This document shows positions 35,196 through 47,179 of a stretch of DNA of 64,000 bases, piece after piece. Origin of the DNA: Perca fluviatilis (taxonomy: Eukaryota > Chordata > Actinopteri > Perciformes > Percidae); NCBI RefSeq assembly GCF_010015445.1, contig NC_053118.1, positions 8,878,907 through 8,942,906 of the forward strand. The letters run 5' to 3'. Below the pieces are notes generated by a model. It was not told the origin of the DNA. It made no database searches and saw nothing but the letters and a program-made list of their open reading frames with translations. Both the position numbers and the translations under genes were made by a program. Position 1 is the stretch's first letter. The number at the start of each line of letters is the position of its first letter.

Positions 35196-35699
35196 AATGT
35201 TCTCATAAACACCACTGAAACGCTTTCATAAACACTACTGAAAAACACTCACATGCTATTCTGAAACATTCTCAGATACACTATTGAAAGTGACTTCCCA
35301 TTTCAGTTGTGTATATGAGAGCAATTCAGTATTGCATGTGAGAGGGTTTCAGTAGCATTTATGAGAGGGTTTCACTGTTGTGCATGAGAGCGTTTCAGTG
35401 TTACACGTGAGAGTTTCAGTCGCATTTATAAGACTGTTTTAGTGTTGCGCATGAGAGGGTTTCAGTAGCGTTTATGAGAGCTTTTCAGTGTTACACATGA
35501 GAGCGTTTCAGTAGCTTTTATGAGAGTGTTTGCATAGCGTTTATACGAGTGTTTCAGTAGTGCTTATAAGCAATTCAGGTGTGTGTGTGTGAAGTTTCAG
35601 TATAGTATGTGAGAGTATACTTTTTCACTAGTGTGTATGAAAGCATTTCACTGTGAGGTAATTGTGAATAATGTCCTAGATGGCCCCTCATAGCTGCAC

Positions 35700-37125
35700 C
35701 CTGGCAGTCATAGTTTACTTCTCTACTTCTGTTCACAGACTTTGACCTTTGACTTTGTATCAGAAATTTTTTCCAATGCAGGCATTTTCCTTTTTCTTAT
35801 TTAAATGTATGAGTCAAAGTTAGCATTTTAAGAGGGCAAATTAAAATTAATTTACTTAGAATAATATGCATGCATTGACATACATGGATTGACATACATG
35901 CATTTAAATACGTGATTTTCCAACCAGGGTTTAATCAGGCCTTGTATAGCCCACAACATATGGCCTCTGAAGAAATCAAACATAAACTTTGTCCTTGTGC
36001 ACACACCACTTAATTTTCTTGCGTCTGAAAGTAATGAAGATTAACCAGCATGTGACTCTTTGCATGCAACTCTGTTTAATGTCACTTGGAGTTAATGAAT
36101 GAACAAACCGTGTGAGTCATGTGTAGGCTGTAGATCTTATACTGTATGTGTTGCTAGGCGGGCTACAACTCCTTGACCTGTATGAGGGAACATGCCATTC
36201 TTCCCTCATTGTGGGTTTCAGGCAGTTATCAAGATCCTTCTCCAGACTTTTATCACAAATAGTCTGCTCTTTACTTTGTTGCGTCTCTGAAATGTCTGAT
36301 ACTGTGCCAACTTGTACAAGAGGCAGTCCTCTGTATCCCCAGACGGTCTAGGATACATACTATACAAACTGTGTTCATGAACTTGTAATAAGTTATTGTA
36401 TAACAAGTTATGCTTTAAGCTTATATCACTCATCTCCATGACAACATCTAGACCAGCTGCTTTAACCCAAATGCCGCCTTACCCAAACTCTACAGGCATG
36501 AGAATCAGGTCTGCACTGTTAGCACCTTCGGGAGATCCTTCCCCCCCCCCAACACCCTTCTTCTAATGTAATTCTAAAGGCTCAGGCTGAGGCACATAGG
36601 ACCTCTCACATGCTGTCTACCAAAATATTTAGTCTGGATCTAACTTGCAGGGGAGTCACAGTGATAATATGTGCACAAGAAGAGGTCGGAAGACCCATTG
36701 CACCATATTCATGCAGTAGGATGGGAGGGAAGCGAGGGAGGACAGCGAGGAAAGAGCATGAGGGGTGAAAGATGTGAGAAAATCCCTCTCTGATGTGATG
36801 TAACTTAATCTGGAAGGATGAGGAGGACACCAACACGGTCTTTTAGTTTTCAGAGCTTTAGGCTTTAATTGAAGAATAACAAGCGAGTGTGTCTGCCGCC
36901 ATCCTCCCTGTAGTTTCTGCTGATGCCACCAAAGCCCAGTGGGTTTTCCATGAGACACAAAACTTAATGAGCTTTCTTCCTGTTTCATCAGTGTTAACAC
37001 CTAAACTTAATACACCCAGGTTTTCACATTTCAGGTTTCCATGTGTTTCTGGGATCCTTTCCTAAAACATGTCGCCATCTTGATTGGCTGACATGGGATG
37101 CCCTGCTCCATCATAGTATTCACAG
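35700..37125. other. intergenic, no gene seen
   Basis: Includes a run of C (36541-36551). No recognised coding exon or repeat. Confidence 0.3.
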
Positions 37126-37197
37126 TTCTTTTTTAAGGAGATGGGCTTTTTTCCATAGGACATCTAAAGTCAGGAAAGGGGGGGGGGGGTGACATGC

Positions 37198-38697
37198 ACA
37201 GGGTACCCCCAGGATTCTTAAAGTTAAATTTAAGACTTTATAAGACCTTTTTAATACCACCTAGGATGACATTTAATGAAAAATCAGTGTGGATTTTAGG
37301 CCTGAGAAAATAATTATTTACCAGGTAATGTTACTTGAATTTAATAAAACATTTTTAATTCACAATAGCTTTGTGAGGTGTGTTTGTACTTTAATAAATA
37401 AGATTTGTTGCATGAAAAGCTCTTTTGCTATGAAACAAAAAATACAAAATAAATAGGATAATAAAATATAAAACTTGTGCATTATGAGGTGTTACAATTA
37501 GTTCCACCTTGGCTAGATAAGATAATATATAATGTAATATAATATAATATGCCAATGTAAATTCCAATTGCTTCAGCGATTTTTTCATCCCGTTTTGCTT
37601 TTGCATCTAAAGGCTGCTTGAAAGCAGCGGGAATAAAAAGTTGGGCTCCGTGCGTTAGCACGTTGGCTGCGTTTCAATCATACCCCTACGAAGGTGGAGC
37701 AACGCAGAAACTGTCGTCATCTTATATATCTCTGTTGCTAACTGATCAGGTACCTGCAGGTGGGTCTTCCAGCTCCGCCATTTCATTAGCGCTAGACTGA
37801 CTCGCACGCTGATCCGCTTGTTATGCTAACATCTGTGGCCAGACCTTCAGACACTTGCCCATTCTAACCGACGAGCTAACGTTAGCTTGTTAGTTGCACG
37901 GCGCGAGCAGATTTGTTTTCTTTCCTGACAACTGATTGATTTGCGCCCGAGCTTGGATGTTTAGGCCAGAGCTTGCTCACCATGTGCATGGATTTATAAT
38001 AAAACACCACATTGCGCCGTAATTATTCTAAACCCATGTGTCGCGCACACTGTCAATGTACTGTCGTATTACATCCAAGGCCCCGTTTACACGAAGGATA
38101 TTTTCCTGCGGTTTGGCCTCTCATTTACACGAAAACCCCGTTTTTATCACAGAAAACGATTATTTCTAAAAACTCTGGCCAAAGTGGAGATTTTGGAAAA
38201 CTGCGTTTGCACGTTTGCATGTAAACTGAGACAAACGGAGGTTTAGGCAGCCGAGAGAGAGAAAGAGGACGTGATTGGTTGCTGTTGTTGCTATTGTCGG
38301 GATTCTGATTTGCTAACGTGGGCTTGAGCTTCTCGTTACACCGCCACCTACAGGTCTGGCATGCTCTTGACTGCATTGACGGCATATATACACGGGTACA
38401 TATAAACCAACACTTTTCTGAAAACGGAGAGGTTGAAATGTCCGTTTATGAAAATAGCCGGCCACGTGTAAATGTAGCACAAGTCACACCAAACGTAAAT
38501 TGTCAAGTCACACATAACATTTATTTATGATGTTCCGGTACTGTATTTAATAAATCCTTTGAAGGGAAAATAAATACTTTAAGACCTTTGTAAACAAAAT
38601 GTAATACTTTCTGAACTAAATTTAAGACTTTTAAGGCCTTATTTTAAAAATATTAAATGTAGGCCTTTTTAAGATTTTTAAGACCCTGCAGGTACAC
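37198..38697. mobile_element. DNA element inserted in the SINE, with TTAAGAC-rich ends
   Basis: The left end reads GGTACCCCCAGGATTCTTAA and AATTTAAGACTTTATAAGAC. The right end is TTTTTAAGATTTTTAAGACC plus CTGCAGGTAC. They are inverted imperfect matches. Flanking ACATGCAC and GCATGTAG could be a decayed 8-bp target duplication. Inside lies yet another repeat (38075-38480, GGCCCCGTTTACACGAAGGA). Confidence 0.5.
38075..38482. mobile_element. possible nested non-autonomous DNA element
   Basis: Starts AAGGCCCCGTTTACACGAAG and ends CCGGCCACGTGTAAATGTAG. The ends share the inverted word GGCC..GTTTACACG/CGTGTAAA..GGCC only loosely. The internal text (AAAACTGCGTTTGCACGTTT) is typical of this fish family as I recall it. 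Confidence 0.4.
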
Positions 38698-39471
38698 TGC
38701 ATGTAGCAAAGGGCCGCAGGTGGGAATCAAACCCGACTGGCTGCAGTAAGGACTGAGACATAGTACATGGGGTGCATGCACAACCAGGTGAGCTACCTGG
38801 GCACCCCGTTTTCACAGTTTTAATCTCAGATGTATTCTTTAAATTTTCTGTCTAAACAGGAGTATACAACACACACAAATATTACAGCAGTTATAATAAA
38901 TTTATAATAAATATTTGTTATCAGCTCTGTATAAAATGACAATGTGAAACACTGTGGCAATATAAAAAGGGTTCTGTGGTAGTGATAAACCTACAGAGAA
39001 TTATCAGCTGAATCTGTAGCTTGCCTCGTCTTTACATAGAGCTTTTTAGTCAGTATCAGCTCTTGGATTGTCTATCCCACAACTTTTCTGTTTTGGTTCA
39101 GTCTTACAGCAATGTATTTGTGTAAATGTAGCCTAAGTTAACCTTGACCTGGAGGGGTTAGAAAGTCACTGTTTGGATCCCCTCTCAACATATGTTTTTA
39201 TGTATTGCAATAGAAAGCTGTGAATCTGATGTAATGAACCAACATGATTATTGTATTATTGTCTGTATTCCATCATTTCACTTCTTCAGTCTGATGTGTT
39301 ATTTCTGTTTATAAACACTAGTTTAAAGGTTAATATCTAGGTAATATCTGCATTCATAAGCATGTCATTCATAGATATGATATATGACATTAGTCCCCCA
39401 TACACTTCGCAATGTCGTAAACACAACACATGTCATTCAATATCTCAAATTCAATGCACTATAGAGACTAT

Positions 39472-39800
39472 GGGCCCTATTTTAACAATCTAAGCGCACG
39501 GCGTGAAGTGCCTGGCGCAGGTGCGTTTAGGGCGTGTCCAAATCCACTTTTGCTAGTTTGAAAAAACTAATATGGGTAAAAAGGGTCCGTGCGCCGGGCG
39601 CTTGGTTCAAAAGGGTTGTACTTATTGTCTTCATTAATTAATTGGTGTATTTTGGGCGTAACATGCAGTAAACCAATCAGAGTGTCATCTCCCATTCCCT
39701 TTAAAAGCCAGGCGCATTTGTATCTTGGCGCATTGCTATTATGATGGCGAATTTTTATTTGTAATCTTTTGCATGTTTGTGTGCTGTTGCGCTTCCCTGT
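39472..39800. mobile_element. truncated DNA element (GGGCCCTATTTTAACAATCT)
   Basis: Starts GGGCCCTATTTTAACAATCT followed by AAGCGCACGGCGTGAAG, CCTGGCGCAGGTGCGTTTAG and GGGCGTAACATGCAGTAAAC. This is a very common teleost DNA repeat as I recall it. No matching far end was found. Confidence 0.55.
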
Positions 39801-39884
39801 GTGTGTGTAACAAGCATAGTGTGCGCGAAAAATGTGAAGTCTTTCCTGTCAACTGAACTACCTCCTTGAGCTCACTGTCACAGC

Positions 39885-40625
39885 TCCCCTTTAAAGTGGC
39901 GAAAGATGGCTATATATACCTGGGCGTAGCAATCTCTCCAAAGTTCAACAACCTCCTCAAGATTAACTTTGAAACACTACTTGAAACACTAAGACCTAAA
40001 TCGCTGGTCATTACTGCCCTTATCGTTAGCTGGTAGAATAAATTCAGTGAAAATGAATGTCCTCCCTATATTTCTCTATCTCTTTCAGCGTATTCCAGTG
40101 TTTCTTCCTAAATCTTTCTTCCACCGCTTAGACATGGCAATATCACAGTTCATTTGGAACAAAAAGGTCCCAAGGCTACGTAAGACAGTCCTGTAAAAGT
40201 CTAAAAAAGATGGAGTGATGGCTTTACCCAAGTTCTTATTTTATTAGCCGCCATGATGTAGCCTATAGTCTGGTGATATTGATCCTTGACCTTATCCTTT
40301 ACACACTTGTTTTTGACCTAAGACCATAACCATATTTTTTGTTGTTGTTGTTATTGCTGTTTGATCTGTTTTGTTTTTTTGTCCCCTGTATAGTTATAGT
40401 TTAGCTTAACTTCCTTTATTGATTAGCACAGCCTAAGCTGGGTGGGTGGGTGGGAGGGGAGGATGTGGGTGTGTCTTTCTTTATTGATATGTCTTTTTTT
40501 TATCAGACTGTATTGTAAATCTAATATATATGTATACTACTGCATACGTATTATAATTACAGATTAATTTCTTGCATGGATTTTGTAACTGCAAAAGTCT
40601 AAATAAACCATGGGGGAAAAAAAAG
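39885..40625 (+). mobile_element. 5'-truncated L1-type LINE 3' end
   Basis: The plus strand encodes YLGVAISPKFNNLLKINFET. After frameshifts it reads NVLPIFLYLFQRIPVFLPKS, FFHRLDMAISQFIWNKK and MALPKFLFY. This order is characteristic of the region after the L1 ORF2 reverse transcriptase. A 3' UTR and a tail GGGGGAAAAAAAAG follow at 40612-40625. Confidence 0.75.
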
Positions 40626-41415
40626 ATTAGAATTCCCCACGCTATTGAAAACAGTGTCCATATTTATGGTTTTAACAACACAGGGGACTAAAGCTGTGTG
40701 CGACATTACTGCTATCGTCAGCAATGTGAGAAATGATCCTAATATGACCTTCAATAAAAATGGCCATTTTTTATATTTGTTACAAGATGTTCATTTATTT
40801 CGGTACTTCGGTCCTTGTTGAGGTCATAGCCACCTGTAAAATGGCTACTAGCCTTAAGACAGCTGTCTTCAAAGGACAAAAACTAATATGAGATAGTTAG
40901 GCTCCCTTGCACCATTTTATCCTGCAGATGTGACATAATAGTATTGCCAACATATAAAACTGAGCCATCCTTTATAGTTAATTTCATATTCTTCATTACC
41001 TGAAGTATTTATTTCCCCCCAATAGTCACAGTGTGGATCATTCTCTCATCTTCTTCCTTTCTTTTCCCACTCCCTGCAAAACGAGCAGCTCCAGGTTTCC
41101 TCATCAGCATCTGTGTGTGGAGGTGAGCAGCGTCATGTTGACCCCTTTGCTGAAGTAGGACCTTCTCCAGCAGCCTGGTATGAAGATCATGGTTTTTTAC
41201 TGACCCAAAGGTGCAGGTGGAAGGCTGGCTGGAAATTTGTCAACGGTGTTATGGCTACATTTGTTCGTAGCTTAAATTGTGTTTTTTTATGTTCATTATG
41301 GTTGTTATCTAAATAACATCTGTATCATAACACTGTTACCCCCTTTGCTCTTCTTCATCACTGCAATCACACACTTTATCCCCTTTTCCCTCTACAGCCT
41401 CATAGACTCTCTAGG
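40626..41415. other. intergenic, no gene seen
   Basis: No supported exon or repeat. Confidence 0.3.
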
Positions 41416-41417
41416 CC

Positions 41418-41812
41418 AGTGATTCTCAACTGGTCGCGGACCCGTTGTGGATGGGTCATGGACAGCTGGTCAATAAATAAATAAATAAATAATATTTAAT
41501 GCGCATCTGATTTTGTACTTGTCTTTTATTTCGGGGAAAAAAATATATTTTGACGGACATGCGTCAGCAGCAGCAGTTTAGCGCCGTAGCCATGGTAACT
41601 ATCATTTGATTAACGTTCACTTTATGTGTGTGTTAATCTTCAGAGGCAAGATGGCGAAGCGCAAATATGACCCGTAGTATTTAAAATGTCGATTTTCGTA
41701 CATTGAGGATAAAAAGAGACATAAACCCCAGTGTGTGATGTATAATGAAATGCTTGCACATGAGACCATGAAACCATCCAAAAAAAAAATGAAGCTGCTT
41801 CATGTATAAATC
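41418..41812 (+). mobile_element. hAT element 5' fragment with transposase start
   Basis: The left terminus is CCAGTGATTCTCAACTGGTC, typical of hAT (Charlie/ZBED5-like) elements. At 41651 the plus strand encodes MAKRKYDP, then a stop, then YLKCRFSYIEDKKRHKPQCV followed by MYNEMLAHETMKPSK. This is the BED-like N-terminus of such transposases (usually KPQCVICNEVL..ESMKPSKLKRHL); the second zinc ligand Cys is lost. The remainder of the transposase is absent. An (AATA)n run is at 41473-41491. Confidence 0.75.
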
Positions 41813-42370
41813 GAACCTGTGTGCTTTTCTACTGTCTTGGTATAGTCAGTAAGTTAGTCTAATTCTATTCTCTGGGTGAAATTCCCAGAGTGGCCTTGTC
41901 GGTTTAGAGCCCACCACACCCCATCTTGCCACACCTAGTAGAATTATGAGCCAACCAGAGAGATGCTTGCCTTGTTCAATACAGACATATGACGTATGAC
42001 AAGGATCAAGAGGGCGAGGGATCTCAAAGCATCTAAACAAAATACATTGAAACGAAAACTTTTTTCTTATTTTACCGGCTGTCAACCTTCTGCAAGTCAA
42101 ACAGGTAAGCTGAAATGATTGTAATATGGTAAACACAGAACAACACAACACACACAATCTTTTAACACATATGTAACAGGAGAAGGTGTATCAGTTGAAA
42201 TAAGGTAAACAAAAAAAACAAACAGGAAAACTGCTTTTAATGCTGGCACAGTAAACATTTATGATGTTACTTTGTAGATATTACAATACATTTGGCAATT
42301 ATAGCAATGCTGTTGGACTTTAAAAGCAGTGTATATGGTTTGGCAGGGGCATATTTTGAGTTAGGGTTAA
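41813..42370. other. intergenic, no gene seen
   Basis: No supported exon or repeat. Confidence 0.3.
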
Positions 42371-42378
42371 GGCCTTTG

Positions 42379-42455
42379 GGCTGGTTTTGAGCTAGTTTTG
42401 ATTGGCCATTGGGCTGGTTTTGAGCTAGTTTTGATTGGCCATTGGGCTGGTTTTG
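42379..42455. repeat. 35-bp tandem repeat, about two copies
   Basis: The unit GGGCTGGTTTTGAGCTAGTT followed by TTGATTGGCCATT occurs twice and a third partial copy follows. Confidence 0.95.
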
Positions 42456-42639
42456 TCATACAGACCTGGCAACCCTGGCTTCATACAACTTTTTTCACAA
42501 ATGCAGTAGTGCTCCCCAACTACCAAGTCCTCCAAACCATATTTTTCCTACCCTCTAATCTAAATCGTCCTCATATCTAAACCAGAGAACGTTGGCTGTG
42601 GTTTGAATGTAAAGGTCGCGGTTTTAAACATATTGTTAA

Positions 42640-42800
42640 TGTTGCAAAACATTCACAGTTTGGTTATGTTTACGCACAAAAACTACTTGGTTATGTTTAG
42701 GCACGGAAACTACTTAGTTAAATTTAGAATAATATCGTGGTTTGGGTTCAAATCAGAGGTTACCTCACTTCCGGTTACGCAGATGCTGAAGGTCACGTTT
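42640..42800. repeat. possible dispersed fish repeat
   Basis: TTGGTTATGTTTACGCACAA and TTGGTTATGTTTAGGCACGG are local near-repeats of a word I recall as widespread in fishes. Confidence 0.35.
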
Positions 42801-43744
42801 GTAAAGTTCAGGTGTTTAAATGGTCGACCACCCTAACACGCCATCTTATGAGGAACTTGGCGCTTTGCTTCTTTCACAAATACTGTAGCCACTCGAGGGT
42901 GCTGCCACTAGAAATGTAAAGTTGTAATTGCAGCCTGAACAAACAACTAAGGGAGCGTTTTTCAGGGGAGGACAGTCTCTCCCAAACACCTGGATACAAA
43001 CTTTGATGTGTAAAATCGGTGGAGTTCCACTTTAACCATATTGTTGACACATCATAAAATAGATAAAACCGTTTAGAAGATATATTTTCATGACATGTCA
43101 TGATATAATCTTTTCTTGATCCAATTAGGGGAAACCAGGACAGAGAGCACAGGTTAGAAATGCCAGTAGTTGAACTGCCCTCAGGTTGTAAACGTTATGT
43201 AATGCATCATAATTACATGGATCATGATTACATGAAGATAAATTGACACCATTATGGATTAATTCATTGACGCAAGTTAGGGCACACTAGCAGCTCACAT
43301 GCCTTTGACTTGGGCATCTTGAATTGTAACAGGATCCTACTGACACAAATACTTCCTCTAGGCCTCAGACTGCACAATGCTGTCTGGTCTAGTCTGCTCA
43401 ATAAATGCAGACTATTTAGCTTTCTTGTGATAGATAACATGCGTCACACAGATAAGTTGAACTGCCATAGAGATAGATAATCAGAGTCAAAGACTAATGA
43501 ACACTAACATGTTATGTCTCAGAGCAAAAATTATCATGCCCAACATTGGTAACGTCTGTTTAAATGTGACCTTAAAAGAGCTTCTCACATTGATTCACAA
43601 ATGTGCTTTACGTCACAGTCTCCATTGCTGGGCTTCAAATCATCACACTGCAGACAATCTGCAATGAGAAAAGTGAATTGCGAGTCCTTTTACCTTAAGG
43701 GTTTTATTTTCCCAAAATAGGACGTATGACATGGTAGCCTATTA
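42801..43744. other. intergenic, no gene seen
   Basis: No supported exon or repeat. Confidence 0.3.
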
Positions 43745-43747
43745 TTA

Positions 43748-44110
43748 AGATAGGATAGGATAGGATAGACTTTATTAATCCCACACTGGGGAAATTCCTG
43801 TGTTACAGCAGCTCAAAAGAAAAAAGAAAAACAATGTACACACATCAGAATAACACAAATACACATGAAGTAGACATAGGAGAAAAAAAAACATATACAT
43901 AAAGTATATGAACAAGAAAATAGAATCAGTTATAATAATAATAGTAATAAAAAACAGACAGATTTACACAATAAACATCCTATATAAACAGACAGTATAT
44001 ATACACAGATATACAGATGAGTAAGGTGCTGGTGAATAGATATGACATATTGCACAGTTGGAGGTAACAAAGAGTGATAAATAAATAAATATGCATAGTG
44101 CAGAATATTG
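43748..44110 (-). mobile_element. Rex3/RTE-like LINE 3' end
   Basis: On the plus strand GATAGGATAGGATAGGATAG is followed by ACTTTATTAATCCCACACTG and GGGAAATTCCTGTG. In reverse this is GAATTTCCCC..GGGATTAATAAAGT plus an ATCCT tail, the 3' end of Rex3-type elements. Upstream AT-rich text to about 44110 (TATTGCACAG) belongs to the same repeat. Confidence 0.6.
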
Positions 44111-44469
44111 CTTTAGAGGCTATCTGTGATCATCATTACAAGTCAAAATAAATGGGGAGGAGAAAACAGGAATACAAAACAATACTTTTTAAATTGATCC
44201 ATCAGATACCAGGGCTGCACATTTGTACAGGTGTTATTTCAAGAATCATCAAATCCCAGTTGTTACCAAACATTTTGTGTCACTTCATGATATTTGAAGA
44301 GTAATGTTCATATTGTCTTGACTAGACGTATCAGCAATGTAGACAAATGTATTCAGCCGGTCTTGCTCATAAAATTCACCATAGACTACACAACGTAATG
44401 CAACAAAATAATACTTCGTAGTGCAAAATCTCTTCTATAAAAAAATGATGTCGGCCCTGCCGGAAGATC

Positions 44470-44615
44470 TGAGGCTGTACTCTGGCTTAAATAAATTAAA
44501 ACGTACTGGTAACCAGTGAAGAGAGGCTAAAGCAGGGCTGCTATGATCCTGTCTTCTAGTATTTGTTAATAGCCGAGCCGCGGAAATTTGTACTAGCTGA
44601 ACGGCGTGAGATAGC
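44470..44615 (-). mobile_element. L2-like LINE ORF2 fragment
   Basis: The minus strand reads QLVQISAARLLTNTRRQDHS, then SPALASLHWLPV. This is the conserved QLVQN.AARLL...HI.P.L..LHWLPV block near the end of L2/Rex reverse-transcriptase ORFs. It is an isolated remnant. Confidence 0.8.
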
Positions 44616-45092
44616 TTTTCTGGCCATGATTTCTATGGATTACAACAATGTAATCACAATGATATGAAAATGAATGCAAGTGAAGCACATGAGGCCAGTA
44701 CATTGCTTGGAAGCTTGTGCTGCCTGAGAAAATGACTTAGTGGGAAAGAGAGTCCCAAAGGTATTAATGTATTAGCAAGGAAGTTGGTTTGGTGAGGCCA
44801 TAGTTTGACTTTTTGTTGAGTGATGCTCATGACACCGTGCCTCTTAAATTGCAGTTAATGAATGATTGGTGCCATTTTCAAACAAATTATCATTTTATCT
44901 TTTTTATAGAAGTATAGTGGACAACATGCTGAGGTCTCAAAACAAATTAACGTTTGTGCTCACTGTAACACGTAAGTATTCAAAATGTCAAATAAATGAT
45001 TGGTTTAATACATGATTGCAACTTTCAACTCTTCACTGGCCTGTGTTGCATTAATAAGATGACAGAGATGTGGCAAACACATTCCTCGATAG

Positions 45093-46453
45093 CAGAGATG
45101 GGAAGTAACGAAGTACAAATACTTCGTTACTGTACTTAAGTAGATTTTTCGGATATTTCTACTTTACTTTACTATTTGTTTTTGTGGCGACTTTTTACTT
45201 TTACTCCTTACATTTTAACACGAATATCGGTACTTTCTACTCCTTACATTTTAAAAATTGGCTCGTTACTTTAGTTTTGTACAAGAGGTCGTAATGTCGG
45301 AGAATAGACACGCCACCACAACCGCGCGGTAGCGTCGCCTACACAGAAAAAAAGTGAGAAAAAAGAAAGAGAGACTGCTGTCCGGAGGATAATCAGTTAT
45401 GATGGTGTGTGTCGGCCTTTGAGAACTGTAAGTCGTATAACTTACGTTGTCAGTTCATTTAAGCCTGTTGTTGTATTGGTCTATAGTTCCTGCACAGTTA
45501 AAGTAGGTTAGCTAGTGATTTAGTTGTTTGTGTTCTTCACCTGTTAGCTAGGTTTCACGTTGCTACACGCAACGTCATTCCCAAGCATCAAAAGAGAGAA
45601 GTTGTCCGGGTGTTTTACAGACACACCGGACCGGAAGTTAGAAACCAGCATCAGCTTTAAATACGGTCCTAATCTAGTCCTCACTAGCAAGTTTCAAATA
45701 ATTTCACTGGAGTTACCGTTATTATTTTTCACGTGATCAATACCGAATTCAATCTAATTGGATGGGAATATACTGTAGGCTACGTTGCATGTAACGCACC
45801 ACTACAAGACGACTCAACAGATTCGGCCGCATTCTGCATTCATTTGCGGCAAATAATTGCAGCATGATGGCGGTAACGTTAGCACTAGTAGTATGGACGG
45901 CGACATGATTGAAAATGAAGAAAACAGAGATCCCAGAGATTAGGCAGACAAGCAGCAAGACATTCCCAATCATCCCTGGCTTTATCTGAGAGAGATGTTT
46001 GAGATAGGCTAGGAGGCATCAAGTACGACTCCTGGCCAATGTGCTGTGTAACTCTAAAAGTATGGGGAACTTCTTAATTAATCTATGTTTAGTAATTCAT
46101 ATTGTATCCTTTATTTTCTTTCTATATTTGAGCACACACACATGCATGTCGATTCCTTTAAATGTTAAGGGGACGATTAAAAAAGAGAAACTGGATCATT
46201 GAATTCATATCTTGCTACTCACATCTCATATCTTGTAACGTGTGTGGTCCAGGTAGCTTTGCATAAAAAGTGGTTGTCATTCGCAAGGCTACTTTTACTT
46301 TTATACTTTAAGTACATTTCAAAGCCTGTACTTTGTTACTTTTACTTAAGTAAAGAAGTTAAATCAGTACTTCTACTTTTACCAGAGTATTTTTTAACAC
46401 AAGTATCTGTACTTCTACTTAAGTACGGGAAGTGAGTACTTTTGCCATCTCTG
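45093..46453. mobile_element. hAT-type non-autonomous element, 1.36 kb, perfect 8-bp target duplication
   Basis: Starts CAGAGATGGGAAGTAACGAA and ends ACTTTTGCCATCTCTG. The outermost CAGAGATGG/CCATCTCTG are inverted repeats, and subterminal GTACTTAAG-type words occur at both ends in opposite senses. Flanked by perfect direct repeats CTCGATAG (45085-45092 and 46454-46461). There is no transposase of useful length. Confidence 0.93.
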
Positions 46454-46727
46454 CTCGATAGACAGAAACCTTTTGGACAAAGTATATTATATTTCCCATG
46501 TATTATTTTCCCATGGATCAGCCAATTGGTCTCTGTGAATACTTAGCATTCTGCTTGGTAATCTGCTCTGAGACAATCAGCTCAGTGGGATCCGGCTGGG
46601 TGGTCCACTGTCCCACCGAGGCTCAGACAGACAGGGATGTTGGCTTCCTGGCGTCCGGCTCCATGGATCTGCCCAGGGGAATACAGGGACTATCCATGGG
46701 CACCCCACACAATACCAGCCCCCACCT

Positions 46728-46729
<2 letters not shown>

Positions 46730-46815
<86 letters not shown>
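46730..46815. repeat. (CA)n microsatellite
   Basis: About 42 uninterrupted CA dinucleotides. Confidence 0.98.
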
Positions 46816-46816
<1 letters not shown>

Positions 46817-47175
46817 TACTATCTTAAACCTTTCCCCTAAGCCCCTTCCCAAGAATCAGGCTGCTTTTTAGGACATTCTGCAATGGATTTATTGTTAAAC
46901 ACTGCTGAGTATCATGCATAGTTGTGTTATTCTGATGGACTGCCAGCTTTTAAGATGCACAGTTTCTGTGTATTGTTGTGTATGCTATGTACTGTTTATG
47001 GTGTGTGTTTTGTCATATGCCAGTGCCAAAGGCAAATTTTATTTTAAATGTTTTTTACAAATAAATAAATTTCTGTTAATTTCCTGAAGCAACTGGCGCT
47101 ATTAAGTCAGGCAACAAATAAGTCGATACTTCATTTCCCAGATCCACTTTAGCCAATCTGACAAATAGAAGAGCA
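46816..47175. other. intergenic, no gene seen
   Basis: No supported exon. The left boundary of the following hAT remnant is uncertain. Confidence 0.3.
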
Positions 47176-47179
47176 TATG

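Larger units (their letters stand above)
33450..35690. mobile_element. 2.2-kb foldback DNA element with TA flanks
   Basis: Ends are TGAGGGGCCATCTGGGACAT (left) and ATGTCCTAGATGGCCCCTCA (right), inverted and nearly identical. The match continues about 140 bp inward (ATTATTCACAATTAC, then CTAGTGAAAAA, then CTCACATACTATACTGAAAC). TA flanks both sides (33448-33449 and 35691-35692), as for Tc1/mariner-type insertion. Inside each arm are tandem words like CTCATAAACACTACTGAAAC, reading in opposite directions in the two halves. No transposase was found. Confidence 0.8.
37130..38808 (-). mobile_element. tRNA-derived SINE split by a 1.5-kb insertion
   Basis: The 5' (tRNA-like) part is at 38700-38808, minus strand: reverse complements of GGTAGCTCACCTGGTTG and of a B-box-like GTTTGATTCCCACCTGCGG, then CCCTTTGCTACATGCAG. 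The 3' part is at about 37150-37197 (reverse of GCATGTCACC, then a C-run, then CTTTCCTGACTTTAGATGTC). It is the same family as the SINE at 14085-14272. Between the halves is a separate element. Confidence 0.7.

Noticed and set aside
43748..43775. (GATAG)n as an independent microsatellite
   Set aside because: It is directly attached to the GGGATTAATAAAGT tail of a Rex3-like element, so it is that element's 3' tail.
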